This document shows positions 46,870 through 59,147 of a stretch of DNA of 64,000 nucleotides, piece by piece; position 1 is the first letter of the stretch; every line of letters begins with the position of its first letter. The position numbers and the translations under genes are program-made. Origin of the DNA: Cannabis sativa (Eukaryota; Streptophyta; Magnoliopsida; Rosales; Cannabaceae); assembly GCF_029168945.1 (NCBI RefSeq), contig NC_083602.1, positions 434,001-498,000 on the forward strand, given 5' to 3'. The notes under the pieces were generated by a model, which ran no database searches, was not told the origin of the DNA, and saw only the letters and a list, made by a program, of their open reading frames with translations.

Positions 46870-49057
46870 ATTATCATGACATAGAGTGTACGAAACTTGT
46901 TCATATATAAATATATATATATATATATATACTAGGTGAATGTAGGTGTCGAGCGCGTATTCTTTAGTTTTATTTAAGATTTTGGTCTTTTTAAGATTTT
47001 GAATATATTTTATTTTTAAAGATTACAAATTTTTTGTTTGAAAAAATTAAATATTTATATTTGAAATATTATTTAATAATGTATTAAAAATAATATTAGT
47101 GTAATTATAAATTTGTAAATAAATTTATTATTGGAGTAGTAGATTATTCTATTTAGTTTTTTTTTTAACATAGCATTGTAATGTAAGTTTATATCTATAA
47201 ATATTCTGTAAAGTGTTAATATTATATGAACATCTCCATTTATAAAGCTAAAAAGTGGGTCAATGACAGAAGTGGTATATCTGCAATCACACAAAGATAG
47301 AAGTGGTATTTCTGCTTCCTATGCTTTTCTAGAGAAAACATTAGATAAGTGAGGTTAACTTTAATATATAAAGATTTTTCTTTTTTAAAAAATAAATAAA
47401 AAAAATTATTAATATTCTCCCAAGATAGGTTTGTTAGAGAGATATGTGTGGCTATGATGATTTTTTTTAATTTAAAAATAGATTATTAATATTTAAAAGA
47501 TTGTTTAATTTTGGGGGTTTAATTATTGGGTTTATTTGTTAACCGGAGATCAAACCTAATCGTTAAATTTAACAGAATTAAACCAAGAAATGCTGTTAGA
47601 TAGGCACTTTTAATATATAAAGATATTATACAGATAAATAATTACTATTTTGAATCTTACGTTTTGCAAAAGATATTAATTAAACTTTTTGTTTTGTTAA
47701 ATAATAAATTAAACCTTGTATTTTTTAAAATATACAAAATAGTATCCTAAATTAATTTTTGATCAAAATAAATATTAATAATAACTTAATCTAGCTAGTT
47801 ATGAAAAAATTAGATATATTTTTGTATTTGTTCGTACTAGAAATTATTTTAAAATTAATTGTATTAAAAAAATATCGAAATTGAGCTAAGAGTACTATTT
47901 TAGAAAATACAAGGTCAAATTTTTTATTTTACAAAATATATATATATAGTCCAATCAATAATTTTTAGAAAACACAGAATCTAAAATAGTATAATAACCC
48001 TAAATATATTTTTATATATGTGATGAGTAGTATTGTTCGATAATTTTGGAGAAATGATAAAAAAAATACTAAGTGGTGTTGATTCGGTATCATAACGAGG
48101 TGTTATATGGTTATTAGTATAATTAAATTTTCGATTTCTTTTTACATATTTTAATTTAATAATTCTTGTAAAAAAATCACTAATTATAACGACATGATCA
48201 CAATAAGTTATCTTGTAATAACAGTGTTAAGATATTGTTATATATGTTACAATCATTGCTATTATGCACTACTTGTACTGTCTAGCATTATCATAGTACC
48301 TAAAGAATAATTAGCAAGTATAAAAATTATCACATTAAATTATGTGAGACTTGTAAGACGTCACTTCGTAGTAGTACTAAATAATTAAACACCAGTAATT
48401 ATTTTTTTTTCTTTTGAAATAAATTATTAGGTCCTAATACCACGTATAATAAACTTGTATCAAGTTTTAAATTCTACACTATTTATTTTTACAACTGTCT
48501 TGTTACTGTATTTTTGCAATCTACAGTCACATATTACCAATTTATTACTACAAGTCTTTACATTTACTATTTCATTACAGTTATTAAAAAGATAAATTAT
48601 TATATGGAAAACACAATATTTCATAAATGAATAACAATAATCATTAATTGGATGTAATATGTTGGTGGAGGGTGATATTTTGTCAATTGATGACACAAAT
48701 CACAACTGTCATGAAAAGTGGAGTAATAATAAGTTATTAATTATTTTGTAGAGAAGGGTTGGTTTGAATGTACAAATACTAATAATACTACTTTTATAAT
48801 AATAAATTAGTCATTATATTTATAATAATTAGTAATCTTTAATTAATTAATTAATCACCAAATTTTGGATACTAATAGGGTTTATATATGTAGCTCACCT
48901 TATCATTCTACGTACCCTAATCAACCTATTGCTATTATTAATTAGATAATATAAGAGAAATACTAAAAGTACTACCTAAATTACAATATTGGTGATATTC
49001 TGTTAAAAAAATTAATCATTAAATTGTGTATGATCTAATAATACTTCATTTATATAT
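46870..49057. other. upstream of FAR-B, AT-rich, no gene seen
   Basis: Contains an AT tract at about 46910-46930 and the related blocks TTTAATATATAAAGAT at about 47361 and 47611, possibly the edges of an old element. No supported gene. Confidence 0.5.
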
Positions 49058-49299
49058 GTTGTGACTAAAAGGTTTGTGGCTAAAGGTATTAGTCACAAAA
49101 ATTACAATTTGTTGTGACTAAATGTAGTTTTAGTCACAATATTAGTTGTGACTAAAAATAAATTAGTAACAACTTGTGACTAAATACTATGTTTTAGTCA
49201 CAAGTAGTTTTTTGTTGTGACTAAAAGTCACATTTAGTCACAAAAAATTTATGTTGTGACTAAAAAATTATCACTCAAAGTAGTTATTTTTTATAGTGA
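49058..49299. mobile_element. CACTA-like MITE, GTGACTAAAA family, copy 6 (truncated)
   Basis: The right end TTATTTTTTATAGTG is kept. The left end is missing before GTTGTGACTAAAAGG. The motif array is the least diverged in the window. Confidence 0.8.
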
Positions 49300-49319
49300 T
49301 ATATATATATTATATACTG

Positions 49320-49745
49320 TTGTATAGTGTGTCACACTGTCAAGACTTTTACTCTTATGACATACTCTTATTGTGATAATGAATAGTCCCGTGATTCGAA
49401 AAATATCGGGTATGCTATGTAATTTTACATTGTTTGGAGAAGGTCAAGTGTGATAATTCTGAGATTGTGTAGATATGAGACTAAAAATTTAAAGAAGGTT
49501 TAAATGGATTGATTGATATTACTTATATCAACAAGGTACATCTTATTTTTTGGTAGCCTATATCACAAAAGAATTCCACAGTTAAGCATGCATGCGAGTG
49601 AGACAAAACATAATAGAAACACTCGTGTTGGTCTATAAGGCCAATTGTCAGTTCAGGAAGCAACCAAAGTGACATACTCGTGTATAAGAGACATTAGTCC
49701 GTAGGAGAAGACCGGCCCAATAAAGACTTGAAGCAGGACGCTACA
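49320..49745 (+). mobile_element. Cassandra-like unit, reduced copy
   Basis: Same family as 12547-13075, on the + strand. Shared blocks include TAAATGGATTGATTG, AACACTCGTGTTGGT, ACTCGTGTATAAGAG and the end ACTTGAAGC..ACG. It keeps the box A-like AGTTAAGCATGC but lacks about 50 bp with the box C-like GGATGGGTGACC, so its 5S-type promoter is broken. The left end is uncertain. Confidence 0.7.
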
Positions 49746-50034
49746 CTTATAAATATCTAACATAAATGAAATGAAATAAAATCAATAATTTATGATATTT
49801 TTTATTGTAGTTATGGCAAGTTCTCACTAATATTTTTAAGAAATTTTAAATAGTCATAGAGTGTCGAAATCGTATTTAAATAATTTATTTTTTAGATGTA
49901 TAATTTTATTTGAACACGGTATATAATTTAAAATTTCTCAAAAATTTACCAAATTTAAGTTATAATATTGACCCCATTCTTAAAGAAAAATGGGATAAAA
50001 AAATTGTAAAAATGTCCCAATTAAGAGTGTGTTT
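49746..50034. other. AT-rich spacer
   Basis: Nothing recognisable. Confidence 0.5.
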
Positions 50035-50039
50035 ATACC

Positions 50040-51467
50040 TGTTGTGATATTTTACACACGCAAGTGCACGTATCGTTACAAGTAGTAAACTCACCAGGAG
50101 TGAGGTCAATCCCATAGGGATTGTAGTTAAGTACGTTAAAATTAAATTTCTACTTCTATTTGATTAAATAAAAATTAAGAAAAGATTAAAATTAGAAAAT
50201 AAAAATAGTGCAAGAATAAGCAATTAGATTAAATAGGAAATTAACGGTTAATAAGAACTAGGGCTTCGATTTCAATTGTTTCTATTGATTATGACCTAAT
50301 ATGATTGTCTCCCTATTATCAATTATTTTATGCAATAACATGTTTACTAAGGTAATTTATAGTCTTCTCAGATATATAAATCTCAATTACATGCAAACTT
50401 TCTAATCTCGTGATAAATTTAACATGCAACATGCATTAAACACAGAAACCATATAAGCTATCTAAACCATACAGGTACTCTCGTCCTATATCAAAATTTA
50501 GTTCTATTTCACTATAGTATAATCGACACTCACTTCTCAGATCTCGCATCGAAATCATAAAACAGTTAGTTGATGGTCAGACAATTAAAAGTAATTAAGT
50601 ACGAATGAAATAGAATACATAGAAATTAGGGGGAAAATAAATCATATTAAAACCATAAAACAATGTTAAACAATCTCCATCTAACCCCTAATTAAATGTT
50701 TAGCTACTCATGTTTATGAAAGCACAATCACACATATTAAATTTTGATAAAAAAGAAGAAAATAGAGAAGAAAAGAATGTTGAAAACCCTCTGAAGAATG
50801 CCTTCAATATTGCAATTGATCTCTCCAATTCGTACTCTATATTCTCTGTTTATTTCCCTCTGAAATTGCTTCCCTGAAATCAACTCCAGTTCACCCTTTA
50901 TATAGGCTTTCAGGGACTAAAAAGCTAGAAAAACGCACATGTTAAATGCCTATTCGAATTAGGAAACCACCGAAACCCACGTGAGACAAAAAATATAATT
51001 TTTATGCTGTTTAGGGGGGCGGGCCGCGGCCCAGCTTTATCATGCCGCTGCTCGTGTTGGAATTTCACGTTTCGATGGTGATTTTTCTACTGCGTCGACT
51101 GATAGTATTTTGGTCATAACTCTCTCGATATTTCTCAGAATTGGACGATTCAAGATGTTACGGAAAGATAAAAGAGAGATCTAGAACTTTTATGTTTTGA
51201 CTTTTTCCAAAATATAATCAGAAGATAGTTTAATTTAGGCTTGAAGTTTCAGCTTTATTTTCTTGCACAATTTTCTCTATTTTAAATATTATCTTTTTGT
51301 GAGATATTTTTATCTTTTTTCCCATCTTTTTCCTCTGATATATTTCTAATATTTTATTTTAAATCTGCAAAAATAAAAGATAACAAGCGTAAAAATACTC
51401 CAAACACGATTAAAACTCAATTAAATACTAAACTTAATCTAAAATTAATACTAAAAATAACATAACA
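50040..51467 (-). mobile_element. probable solo LTR, 1428 bp
   Basis: Ends TGTTGTGATATTTTACACAC and AATAACATAACA, flanked by ATACC and ATACG (4 of 5 matching). A TATATAAAGG box on the - strand at about 50894-50904 fits an LTR promoter. The opening ACACACGCAAGTGCACG..GGAGTGAGGTCAATCCCAT resembles LTR starts of plant gypsy/Tat-type elements. No coding region or second LTR. Confidence 0.7.
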
Positions 51468-51944
51468 ATACGAGTCATATAGATATAAATATTACTTGGA
51501 TATGGGTAGAAAGAGGTTCATAATATATGAATCCAAACTTTTGGTACAACTATTAATTATAACTACAATTTACTTATACACACATTAAAAATTATTTAAA
51601 TTTATTTTGAGCATTATAAATTTTTTATAATTATATAAAAATTTATAAGATGTCTTGTAATATACACAATTATATATGAAAAAAAAAATTAGAGTAAAAA
51701 ATGAATAATTTATAATTTTTCTTTTTAAACTTTCGATAATACTGATTCTGTTCCCTAAAATCTACGGCTTGTTAAAAGTTTCTCCTGAATATTTTCACAT
51801 TTATAGAAATTTAGTAATTTTGTTAGGGTTTATCTCATTATTCTATTTAAATGATGATATGTCTTTGTAAATTAGTAAATTTTTCCCCTAAACTTTGATA
51901 ACTATCAAATCGTACTCCTTAAAATAAAAATGAGAAAAATTTAA
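51468..51944. other. AT-rich spacer
   Basis: No gene or repeat seen. Confidence 0.5.
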
Positions 51945-52662
51945 TATTACTGTGCTAATTTCCAAGATATTACAAATAGCATGTTGTAATGTTGTTTACA
52001 AAATTGCTACAAAATTTATCTGCTCTAGATTGAGAACTGTTTTGTTGGATCTGATCTCACAAAACCATAATAGTTTTGTTCAAGGTCGATACATTGCTTA
52101 CAATATTTTGGTTTTTCAAAATCTTGTGAGACATTATGGCCGGAGGGTTAATTCTAGACCCAACTACATGATTAAATTAGATATAAAGAAGGCATATAAT
52201 ACCGTAGAGTGAGATTTTATCGAAGAAGTCACTACAACATTTTTACTCAGTACCGGCGGAAGTAATACCGGCGGAGCCAAACCGCCGGTATTGATGGGGT
52301 TATTACCGGCGGAAAAGGCATTCCGCCGGTATTACTTTTGAATAATTAAAAATTAATTAAATATTTATTTAAATTTAGTATTCCCGGCGGAACTTTAGTA
52401 TTACCGGCAGAAAATCCGCCTCTAATAGTTTGGGCGGGATTTTTACCGCCCAAATTTTTGAAAAGACTAATATCGGCGGATTATTGCCGGCGGGTTCCGC
52501 CGGTATTAGTCAGGGGATTCTGACCGTTTTATTAATACCGGCGGAACCCCTATTAATACCGGCGGGTCCCGCCGGTAATAAATGTCTATATAATCCCCCC
52601 CCATAACTCAGAAAATATTTTCCATTTTCCCACTCCATTTCACACCACCCCACTCCGACCCT

Positions 52663-52702
52663 TCTCCTCCTCCTCCTCCTCCTCCTCCTCCTCCTCCTCC
52701 TC
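52663..52702. repeat. (CTC)n microsatellite
   Basis: Uninterrupted CTC units in the leader-like part of the CACTA-like element. The Arg/Gly-rich frame on the other strand is an artefact of this tract. Confidence 0.95.
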
Positions 52703-54129
52703 CCTAAGCTCGACCCTCCTCTGCCATAGTCCCCTTCTCCGAGTCGTCCTCCTCCGCCATAGTCCGCCCGTTTGCCACCGTGAAGCGCCATTGCACCATC
52801 ATTTTTTTTCACAGGTAATGTGTTTTTCATTATGGTTTTTTCATTTTTTTCATTTTATTTTTATTTTTCTTTGATAGTTATTAGTTTTTTCTCCATGTTT
52901 GAAGTTTTGGGGGAGATATTTTGCTCGAAACAGTAACGGAAAGTGAAAACGAGGGAGGAGTAAAAGCTTGGCAGAAAAATTTACAGGTTTGTTTTTATTT
53001 TTTTTTTTATTTTTTCAATCTTTGAATGTTTAGTAATTAGTATATTACATTTATATATCTGTGTATGTGTAAATTTTTATGCAAATGTATGTGTAAATAT
53101 ATAATTTTGTGTTTAGTAATTTTTATGCAACTGTTTAGTAATTTTTTTGTGTATGAGTAAATATATAATTTTGTGTATGTCTGATATATGTGTTATATGA
53201 ATGCATAATTTTTAAACAATATATTATATTATATATATGATATGCATATATGTATATACATATATAATTTTTAAACAGTGTATATATTATATTATATGTA
53301 TATATAATATATTGTTAAAAATTATGAATATGTAAATTTATAAAAGTTTAGATTTTAGTGTGTATATATAGTAATATATATAATGTATTGTTTAAAAATT
53401 TTACATATGTAAATTTTTATATAATAATAAATATAATATATATTATATATATATGCTTAAAAGTTTTAAATGTGTAAATTTGTAAAATTTTAGATTTTAA
53501 GTTTATATAGTAATAAATGTATTTTATAATAGTAAATGTGTATTTTTGTTTAATATTTAGAATTTTGAATAGTTAAAAAATTATAAGCTTGTTAAATAAT
53601 TAATTTTGTAATGTTTTTTATTTTTTTTTAAAAAAATTAGATAAGAATATATTAATTACTTAAAAAGTTTATTATAATAAAATAATATTTTAAAATAATT
53701 ATGTAATATTGTAGTATATAAATAATAAAGATTTAACATGAAGAAAATTATAAATTAAAAGTACTCTGACAAATAAATATACAAAAATATAACTAAGTAG
53801 AGTAATATAAAAAATCATAAATAATAAATATAAAAAATTTGAAATAATAAATTTTTAAAAATAAAATAAAAATAAATTAAATTAGTTATAAATTTTTTAA
53901 ATAAAAAAATGTAATATATATATATAAAATAATACTTACTTAGAAGTATAAATATGAAAAATTAATTTAATTAATTAATAGTAAAATAATTTTTAAATTA
54001 TTAAATAAGTATTATTAAATATAATAATTTATTTTTTTTTAAAAAAATCCTGAAAATTTAATATGTCATAAATTTGAAAATTTATGTCATAAATTTGAAA
54101 ATTTAATGGGAGGATCTCCACAATAGCTT

Positions 54130-54351
54130 ATGTATGGTCAGATTTTCAGTGCGCAGAGCCACCAACAACAGCAACAACCTATTTTGGTTCGCCCGCATCC
54201 TCGACAGTTTATGGAGATCTTACCTACACCGCAGACTGGACAACCTTATTATCACCGCTTGACTCAATCCCGTGATAATCTTGATGGTTCAAGACTTAGC
54301 TCGAATGCAGATGAATTTTTAGAATATACTGATTTGAACAATGATAGTTAG
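54130..54351 (+). CDS. small Gln-rich ORF inside the CACTA-like element
   Basis: A 73-residue frame with QSHQQQQQPILVRPHPRQF and an acidic end (EYTDLNNDS). It could be the last exon of a transposon-encoded or captured protein. A TAG lies just upstream of the ATG, so the frame does not extend left without splicing. I do not recognise a domain. Confidence 0.3.
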   Translation: MYGQIFSAQSHQQQQQPILVRPHPRQFMEILPTPQTGQPYYHRLTQSRDNLDGSRLSSNADEFLEYTDLNNDS

Positions 54352-55620
54352 GTGTTTTTAATTATGTCAATTTTTATGTTTTAAACTTCATCTAATTTTA
54401 TTTAAGATAATAAAGTTTATTTTATAATGGACAAATTAATATTAATGCTTAATTTCTTAATATTAATGTTTTATATTTAATTAATAATATATTTATGAAA
54501 TAATTATTATATATAATTATAATTAATTTAATTATAAAATATATTAATTATTATATATATTAATTTAATTATAATTAATTTTATTATATATATTATATTT
54601 AAGATAATATATATATATTTTTTTTAATTTATAAATATTAATACCGGCGGAAATTGATTGTGGTCCGCCGGTATTAATGCATCTGCGTGGAAAGTGCAGA
54701 TATTAATACCGGCGGACCCCACCGCTATTAATCCGCCGGTATTAATATTATTACCGGCGGAATACCATTTCGTCGCTAATAGTAGCTTATAGCGACCAAT
54801 TAATACCGGCGGATAATTATCGGCGGAATCCGCCGGTATTAATTAATGCCGGCGGCCTCCTCTATTATTGCCGGCGGGTGGCTCCGCCGGTAATACCAAT
54901 ATTTGTTGTGATTTGTATCAAGACTCCTCGATTTACTCTCATGATAAATGGTGAACTTTATGGTTTCTTTGAAGCAAAAAGGGGAGCTTCGCCAAGGAGA
55001 TTCAATGTCCCCTCTTATCTTTATTCTTGGTATATGGAATATTTATCAAGGATCATGGATACAGTGGGTAGGAAAAAAAAGTCTTTAAGTTTCATAAAAG
55101 ATGTAGAAATCTCAAGCTTAATCATTTGTATTTTGCAGACGATGTGTTACTTTTTTATCATGGAGATTACAAGTCTATTTATTTGCTTTTACAATGGCTC
55201 AAACTATTCTCAGAAAATTGTGGTTTGAAGCCAAGTAATGAGAAATTTGCTATATACTACTCAGGTATGAAACATAATGATGTACAATATGCTCTAGAAG
55301 TCAAGTGCCCTTTCGTTATCTTGGTGTTCCAAATAGATAATCATTCTTATTGGGGGAAAATTATGCTAATCAGCATTTTGAAGAGGATCATTGCTATATG
55401 CAGAGCTTTCCTTTGGAAGGGTATAGTTTGGTCATATTTATGTGAAGCTCGAAAAGAAGGGGGATTGGGATTTTGAAATTTGCTCTTTTGGGTACAAGAC
55501 TGCTCTTGGTAAATACGTATGGGCAATGACGCCCATAAAGCAAGATAATTTGTGGGTCAAATAAGTTCATAGTGTATATATAAAAAGAAGTAACTGGTAT
55601 TGGCAACAAATTCTGCATGT

Positions 55621-56212
55621 ATATATGATCATATACGATCTATTATATATATTTCAGTAGCAGCTTTTGCTACACCCCTGCTGCTATATATGATCTATTA
55701 TATATATTTCGAGAAGAAGTAGGAATGAAGTACTTTGGTGTCAAAAACTGAATGTAAAGATGAGAAATTACAATGATTTTGTCAAAAAGATGTATAGAAT
55801 GGTTTGACTAATTGTATATAGATTACATTTTCGAGCTTTTTTAAAAGTGATGTTTTGGTTACAAAAAGTTTTAAAAGCTTGAAGCAATACAATCTTCTTA
55901 AAAAAAACTATGTACTTAGATTGTATAATATATATAAATTTTCATTATGTATATTTTTTTTATAGTCAATTATTAACATTAATTATATATCCAATCATAT
56001 ATTCTATTTATTTATAAACATCTTACTAAATAATTTCTTTAATAAACTCCCAACAAAAAGCCTACTTGAGTCATTTGATTTCATGTGTGAATAAATAGGA
56101 AAATGATGTTCCTTAAAAATATAAAAATTAATATATTATTAGATATTGTATTTGTTTTATATTTTATTTTCTTTCTTTTATATATATTTTTTTAAAATGA
56201 AAATAATCTTTA
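55621..56212. other. AT-rich spacer
   Basis: Includes two related short blocks around TATGATCTATTATATATATT (about 55634 and 55688). No gene seen. Confidence 0.5.
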
Positions 56213-57790
56213 TTAGACAGAAATATCCGCTAATACAGAGGACTGAAGAGCAAAGGATATATCACTCTCAGAAAAGAGACGACCTGACCAATAACAAGCA
56301 CCACGTGTCATACAGTGTGCGGCTTTGTTAACAGACCGTTTAACATAACCAATAAAAACATTACTTAAAGAAGATAAAATAACTTGACAATCTTTAACAA
56401 ATAAACCAAAAATAGAAGGCATAGAAACCGAGCTAAGAATAGCTTGAACAACCAAAATACAGTTCGTCTCTAAAATGACATTTGACTTGTTATTCCTCTT
56501 TATCCAAATAAGTGCTTCTTTGACACTTAAAATTTCTACAATTTCGGGTCGGCAACTGACAGAAGAAATAGTTGAAAATACCTCCACTACTCGACCATCA
56601 CAGTCGCGTGCTACAAAACCCGTACCTATCTCATTACTATCTTCAAAAACCGCCCCATCCACATTAATTTTTAACTGACCAGCAGCTGGTTTGGACCAGT
56701 AATCCCTTGTGTCAGTGCGATTGGAAGCCAGGGACACCGAGCCCAGCCGCTTAGACTGAGCACTCGTCCATTGTCGAAGAGTGATACGAGCCAGCCAAAT
56801 AACATCAACAACACTACAGCTTCTACCATTCCAAAGCATATCATTCTGAGCCTTCCAAATTGCCCAACCAACCATGACGGCTTCTTCCACCAACCCCATA
56901 TTGCCCACTGCCAACACTTCCATAAACCAGTCAAAAAAATTATTTGTTGTGGAATGGCCAACACCTAATGCAGATCGGAGCCAATATGAATGCGCAAAGG
57001 GGCATTGAACCAAAACATGGAAAATTGACTCGTCCCCATAGCTGCACAACACACAATGTAACTCCACCGGAACATGTTTACTATAAAGTTGAGTACGTGT
57101 AGGCAAACAACCCGAAAGAGCTTTCCAAACAAAATGTAAAACCTTAGGAGGAGCTTTAATCTTCCACAACATCTTCCAAACATCATCCTCCATAAAAGAG
57201 CTCCAACACTACCATTAACCGACTGTAGATGATTATAGGAACTTTTGATAATGAAAAAACCAGTTGGATCCTTGTTCCCAAACCAACTATCACTCGCAAG
57301 ATTAACACTCAAAGGCACCTGTTTGATGAGCTCAACATCACGGGAATCAAACAAGTCCTCAATAAGCTCCAAGTCCCATTGTCTACTACCTGGCTTCATG
57401 AGTTGAGACACTTTACAATTGGTCAGTGCCAGATGATTAGAGACCACACACGGGTTATCCTCAGACAAAAGCCAAGGCGTGTTAAGCACCTCAGTAGTTT
57501 AACCAGGTCCTATTCTCCTACGAGCACCATCTTTGAGCAGCATTCGTGACTCAAAGATACTACGCCATATAAAGCTCGGATTGCCACCCAACTCGGCCTC
57601 TAAGAATGTACAGTTAGGAAAATATCGAGCCTTATATATCCGGACCACAAGGGACACTATTTTAGAGTTTTGTTGGGACTTAGTTGAACATGCTAAGACA
57701 CACTTCACTACACTCAAGTTATCACTCAACTCACCATACACCACCAAAAGACGAACTCCTCTATTAATACTACTAAAAAATGGTGCATTA
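56213..57790 (-). pseudogene. 5'-truncated LINE: zinc-binding and RNase H domains
   Basis: The - strand reads from about 57747: KARYFPNCTFLEAELGGNPS and IWRSIFESRMLLKDGARRRI, a TAA stop at 57499-57501, then TPWLLSEDNP and a RVT zinc-binding start to about 57200. A one-base shift there leads into a 326-codon frame (57193-56213). That frame has APPKVLHFVWKALSGCLPTR, zinc ligands CVLC and H..VQCPF, then an RNase H-like domain (KINVDGAVFEDSN; EILSVKEALIW; ETNCILVVQAI; SVNKAAHCMTR). The reverse transcriptase and ORF1 are absent. It is the best-preserved LINE piece here but still non-functional. Confidence 0.9.
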
Positions 57791-58130
57791 TTATGCTAGA
57801 ATGTTCTAACAATTTGTTATTTTATTATAGCTTAAAAATTTCTCAAAAATTCTTAATGACTATTAACCCTCTATGATTCTAGATAATTCTATAATACTAC
57901 TAGAATGATAAAAAATTCTAGATACTTGTAGAGGAGGTTTTGATCTTTTAACACTCCCTCTCGATACCGACTCATCATACTGAGTTGTTTTTAGAGTTTT
58001 CGAAATCTTGTAGTGTTGAGTCCTTTAGTGAATATGTCTGCTACTTGGTCTTCGCTCTTTATTTAGTCCATTACTAGCTCTTCTCGAAATATTTTTTGAA
58101 ATCTTATAGTGTTGAGTCCTTTAGTATAAA
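57791..58130 (-). pseudogene. copia remnant: end of RNase H plus 3' LTR piece
   Basis: On the - strand, from about 58050, it encodes DQVADIFTKGLNTTRFRKL, the usual end of a copia polyprotein. A purine-rich GTATCGAGAGGGAG and a TGTTAAAAGATC LTR-like start follow at about 57950. About 150 bp of LTR follow, to about 57791. A partial repeat of the RNase H end lies at about 58080-58130. It is a separate family from the element at 1750-6720. Confidence 0.75.
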
Positions 58131-58399
58131 CATGGGTTATATTTATTTTGTTAATTTTTTATTAACTATTAATAACAATTAAAATACTAAAAGAAGGAGC
58201 TGCTCATTTTAGTGAGCTACACATCATTAAAGTTATTTAAGTATTTTTAGATATTAGTTTAAATATTAATGATTTTTTTATTAAAACTTAATATTCCATG
58301 TTTTAATACATTTGTATAAGAAAACATAGTTACACATACAACTAAATAAATGAATATTTTATATAAAATAAATAAATATTTGAGGAATTACCCCATATA
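58131..58399. other. AT-rich spacer
   Basis: Nothing recognisable. Confidence 0.5.
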
Positions 58400-58600
58400 T
58401 TATTTTTTTTAACTTTTATTTTAAATTTACAGTTTGGGTTTCTAAAGTGGTTGCAATAAGGGTTTCTATACGATTTTTTGTTGTAATTTAAATTGCAGCA
58501 CTAGTTGCAATAAAAGTTTCTATGTAGAATTCCGTAAAAATACAAAAAAAAAAAAAAACTGTTTTAAAGTATAAAAAAGAAAAAACCCCTAAATATTTTT
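58400..58600. repeat. dispersed repeat, inverted relative to 29325-29510
   Basis: Shares AACCC/GGGTTTCTATACGAT, AATTGCAGCACTAGTTGCAA and AGAATTCCGTAAAAAT blocks with the earlier copy, in reverse orientation. Confidence 0.6.
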
Positions 58601-59036
58601 AGTATTATAAATTATTTTATTAATATATATATTACAAGTATGTATTAACTTCTATATATCAATCATATTATGTATTTAAATATCACTAAATTACAAACTA
58701 ATAATGTACAATAATTGTTAATTTCTTCTCTTTCTATAATTATGTGTAATTTAATATTAATAATTTATTTATATTTATAATGACGGAGCTAATTAGGGGA
58801 TTAGAGGTGCCGTGGCCCCCCAATTTTTTATATTATTTTTTAACAAAATTACATTTAAAATATAATTAAAAAATAAATAAATAAATAATTTATTTAAAGT
58901 AATTGAGGTAGCTAGCCATCACAGTATTATTTATGGGTAGGTATTAGTTTTGCAAATGCAATCAATGACACCATGTGCATACAACATATAAATATAAAAT
59001 ATAGCATATATATATATATATTATTTTTCTTAATGA
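58601..59036. other. AT-rich spacer with hAT-like scrap
   Basis: About 58780-58830 reads TGACGGAGCTAATTAGGGG..CCGTGGCCCCCC, like the edge of the hAT-like family at 43199. Otherwise nothing is seen. Confidence 0.45.
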
Positions 59037-59147
59037 TATATATAAGAGAAATGTTAAAGGGGAGCAGTGGTGCCTAGTACTTTTCTATGTGTCAATATCA
59101 CTATTGGTCTAATTAAATATTGGGTCTCATATAGTTTAATATAATAA

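Larger units (their letters stand above)
52230..54910. mobile_element. 2.7-kb CACTA-like element with CCGGCGG subterminal arrays
   Basis: Ends CACTACAACATTTTTACTCA and CCAATATTTGTTGTG. Both subterminal regions (52250-52585 and 54640-54895) hold a dozen or so copies of TACCGGCGG/CCGCCGGTA in both orientations. Such arrays usually bind transposase in CACTA elements. The flanking triplets AGT and ATT do not match. Inside lie a C/T-rich leader-like segment with a (CTC)n tract, ending at CACAG|GTAATG, about 1.1 kb of AT-rich DNA, and a small frame at 54130-54351. No transposase is recognisable, so the element is non-autonomous. Confidence 0.8.
51945..55620 (+). pseudogene. LINE reverse transcriptase remnant, split by a CACTA-like element
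   Basis: The left part (51945-52229) encodes a plant LINE RT stretch: [40 protein letters not shown] and then DFIEEV after a TGA in place of Trp. The right part (54911-55620) resumes with IKTPRFTLMINGELYGFF, then a frameshift, the catalytic block YFADDVLLF (55126 on), CGLKPSNEK and EARKEGGLGF, with further stops to about 55620. About 17 residues expected between the halves are absent. The interruption is the element at 52230-54910. Confidence 0.85.

Noticed and set aside
47361..47626. Helitron or LTR pair from repeated TTTAATATATAAAGAT blocks
   Set aside because: The blocks are short and AT-rich. No hairpin end, target site or paired boundary could be supported.
52510..52830. 106-codon Arg/Gly-rich frame on the - strand
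   Set aside because: It is the reverse translation of the (CTC)n tract and CCGGCGG motifs.
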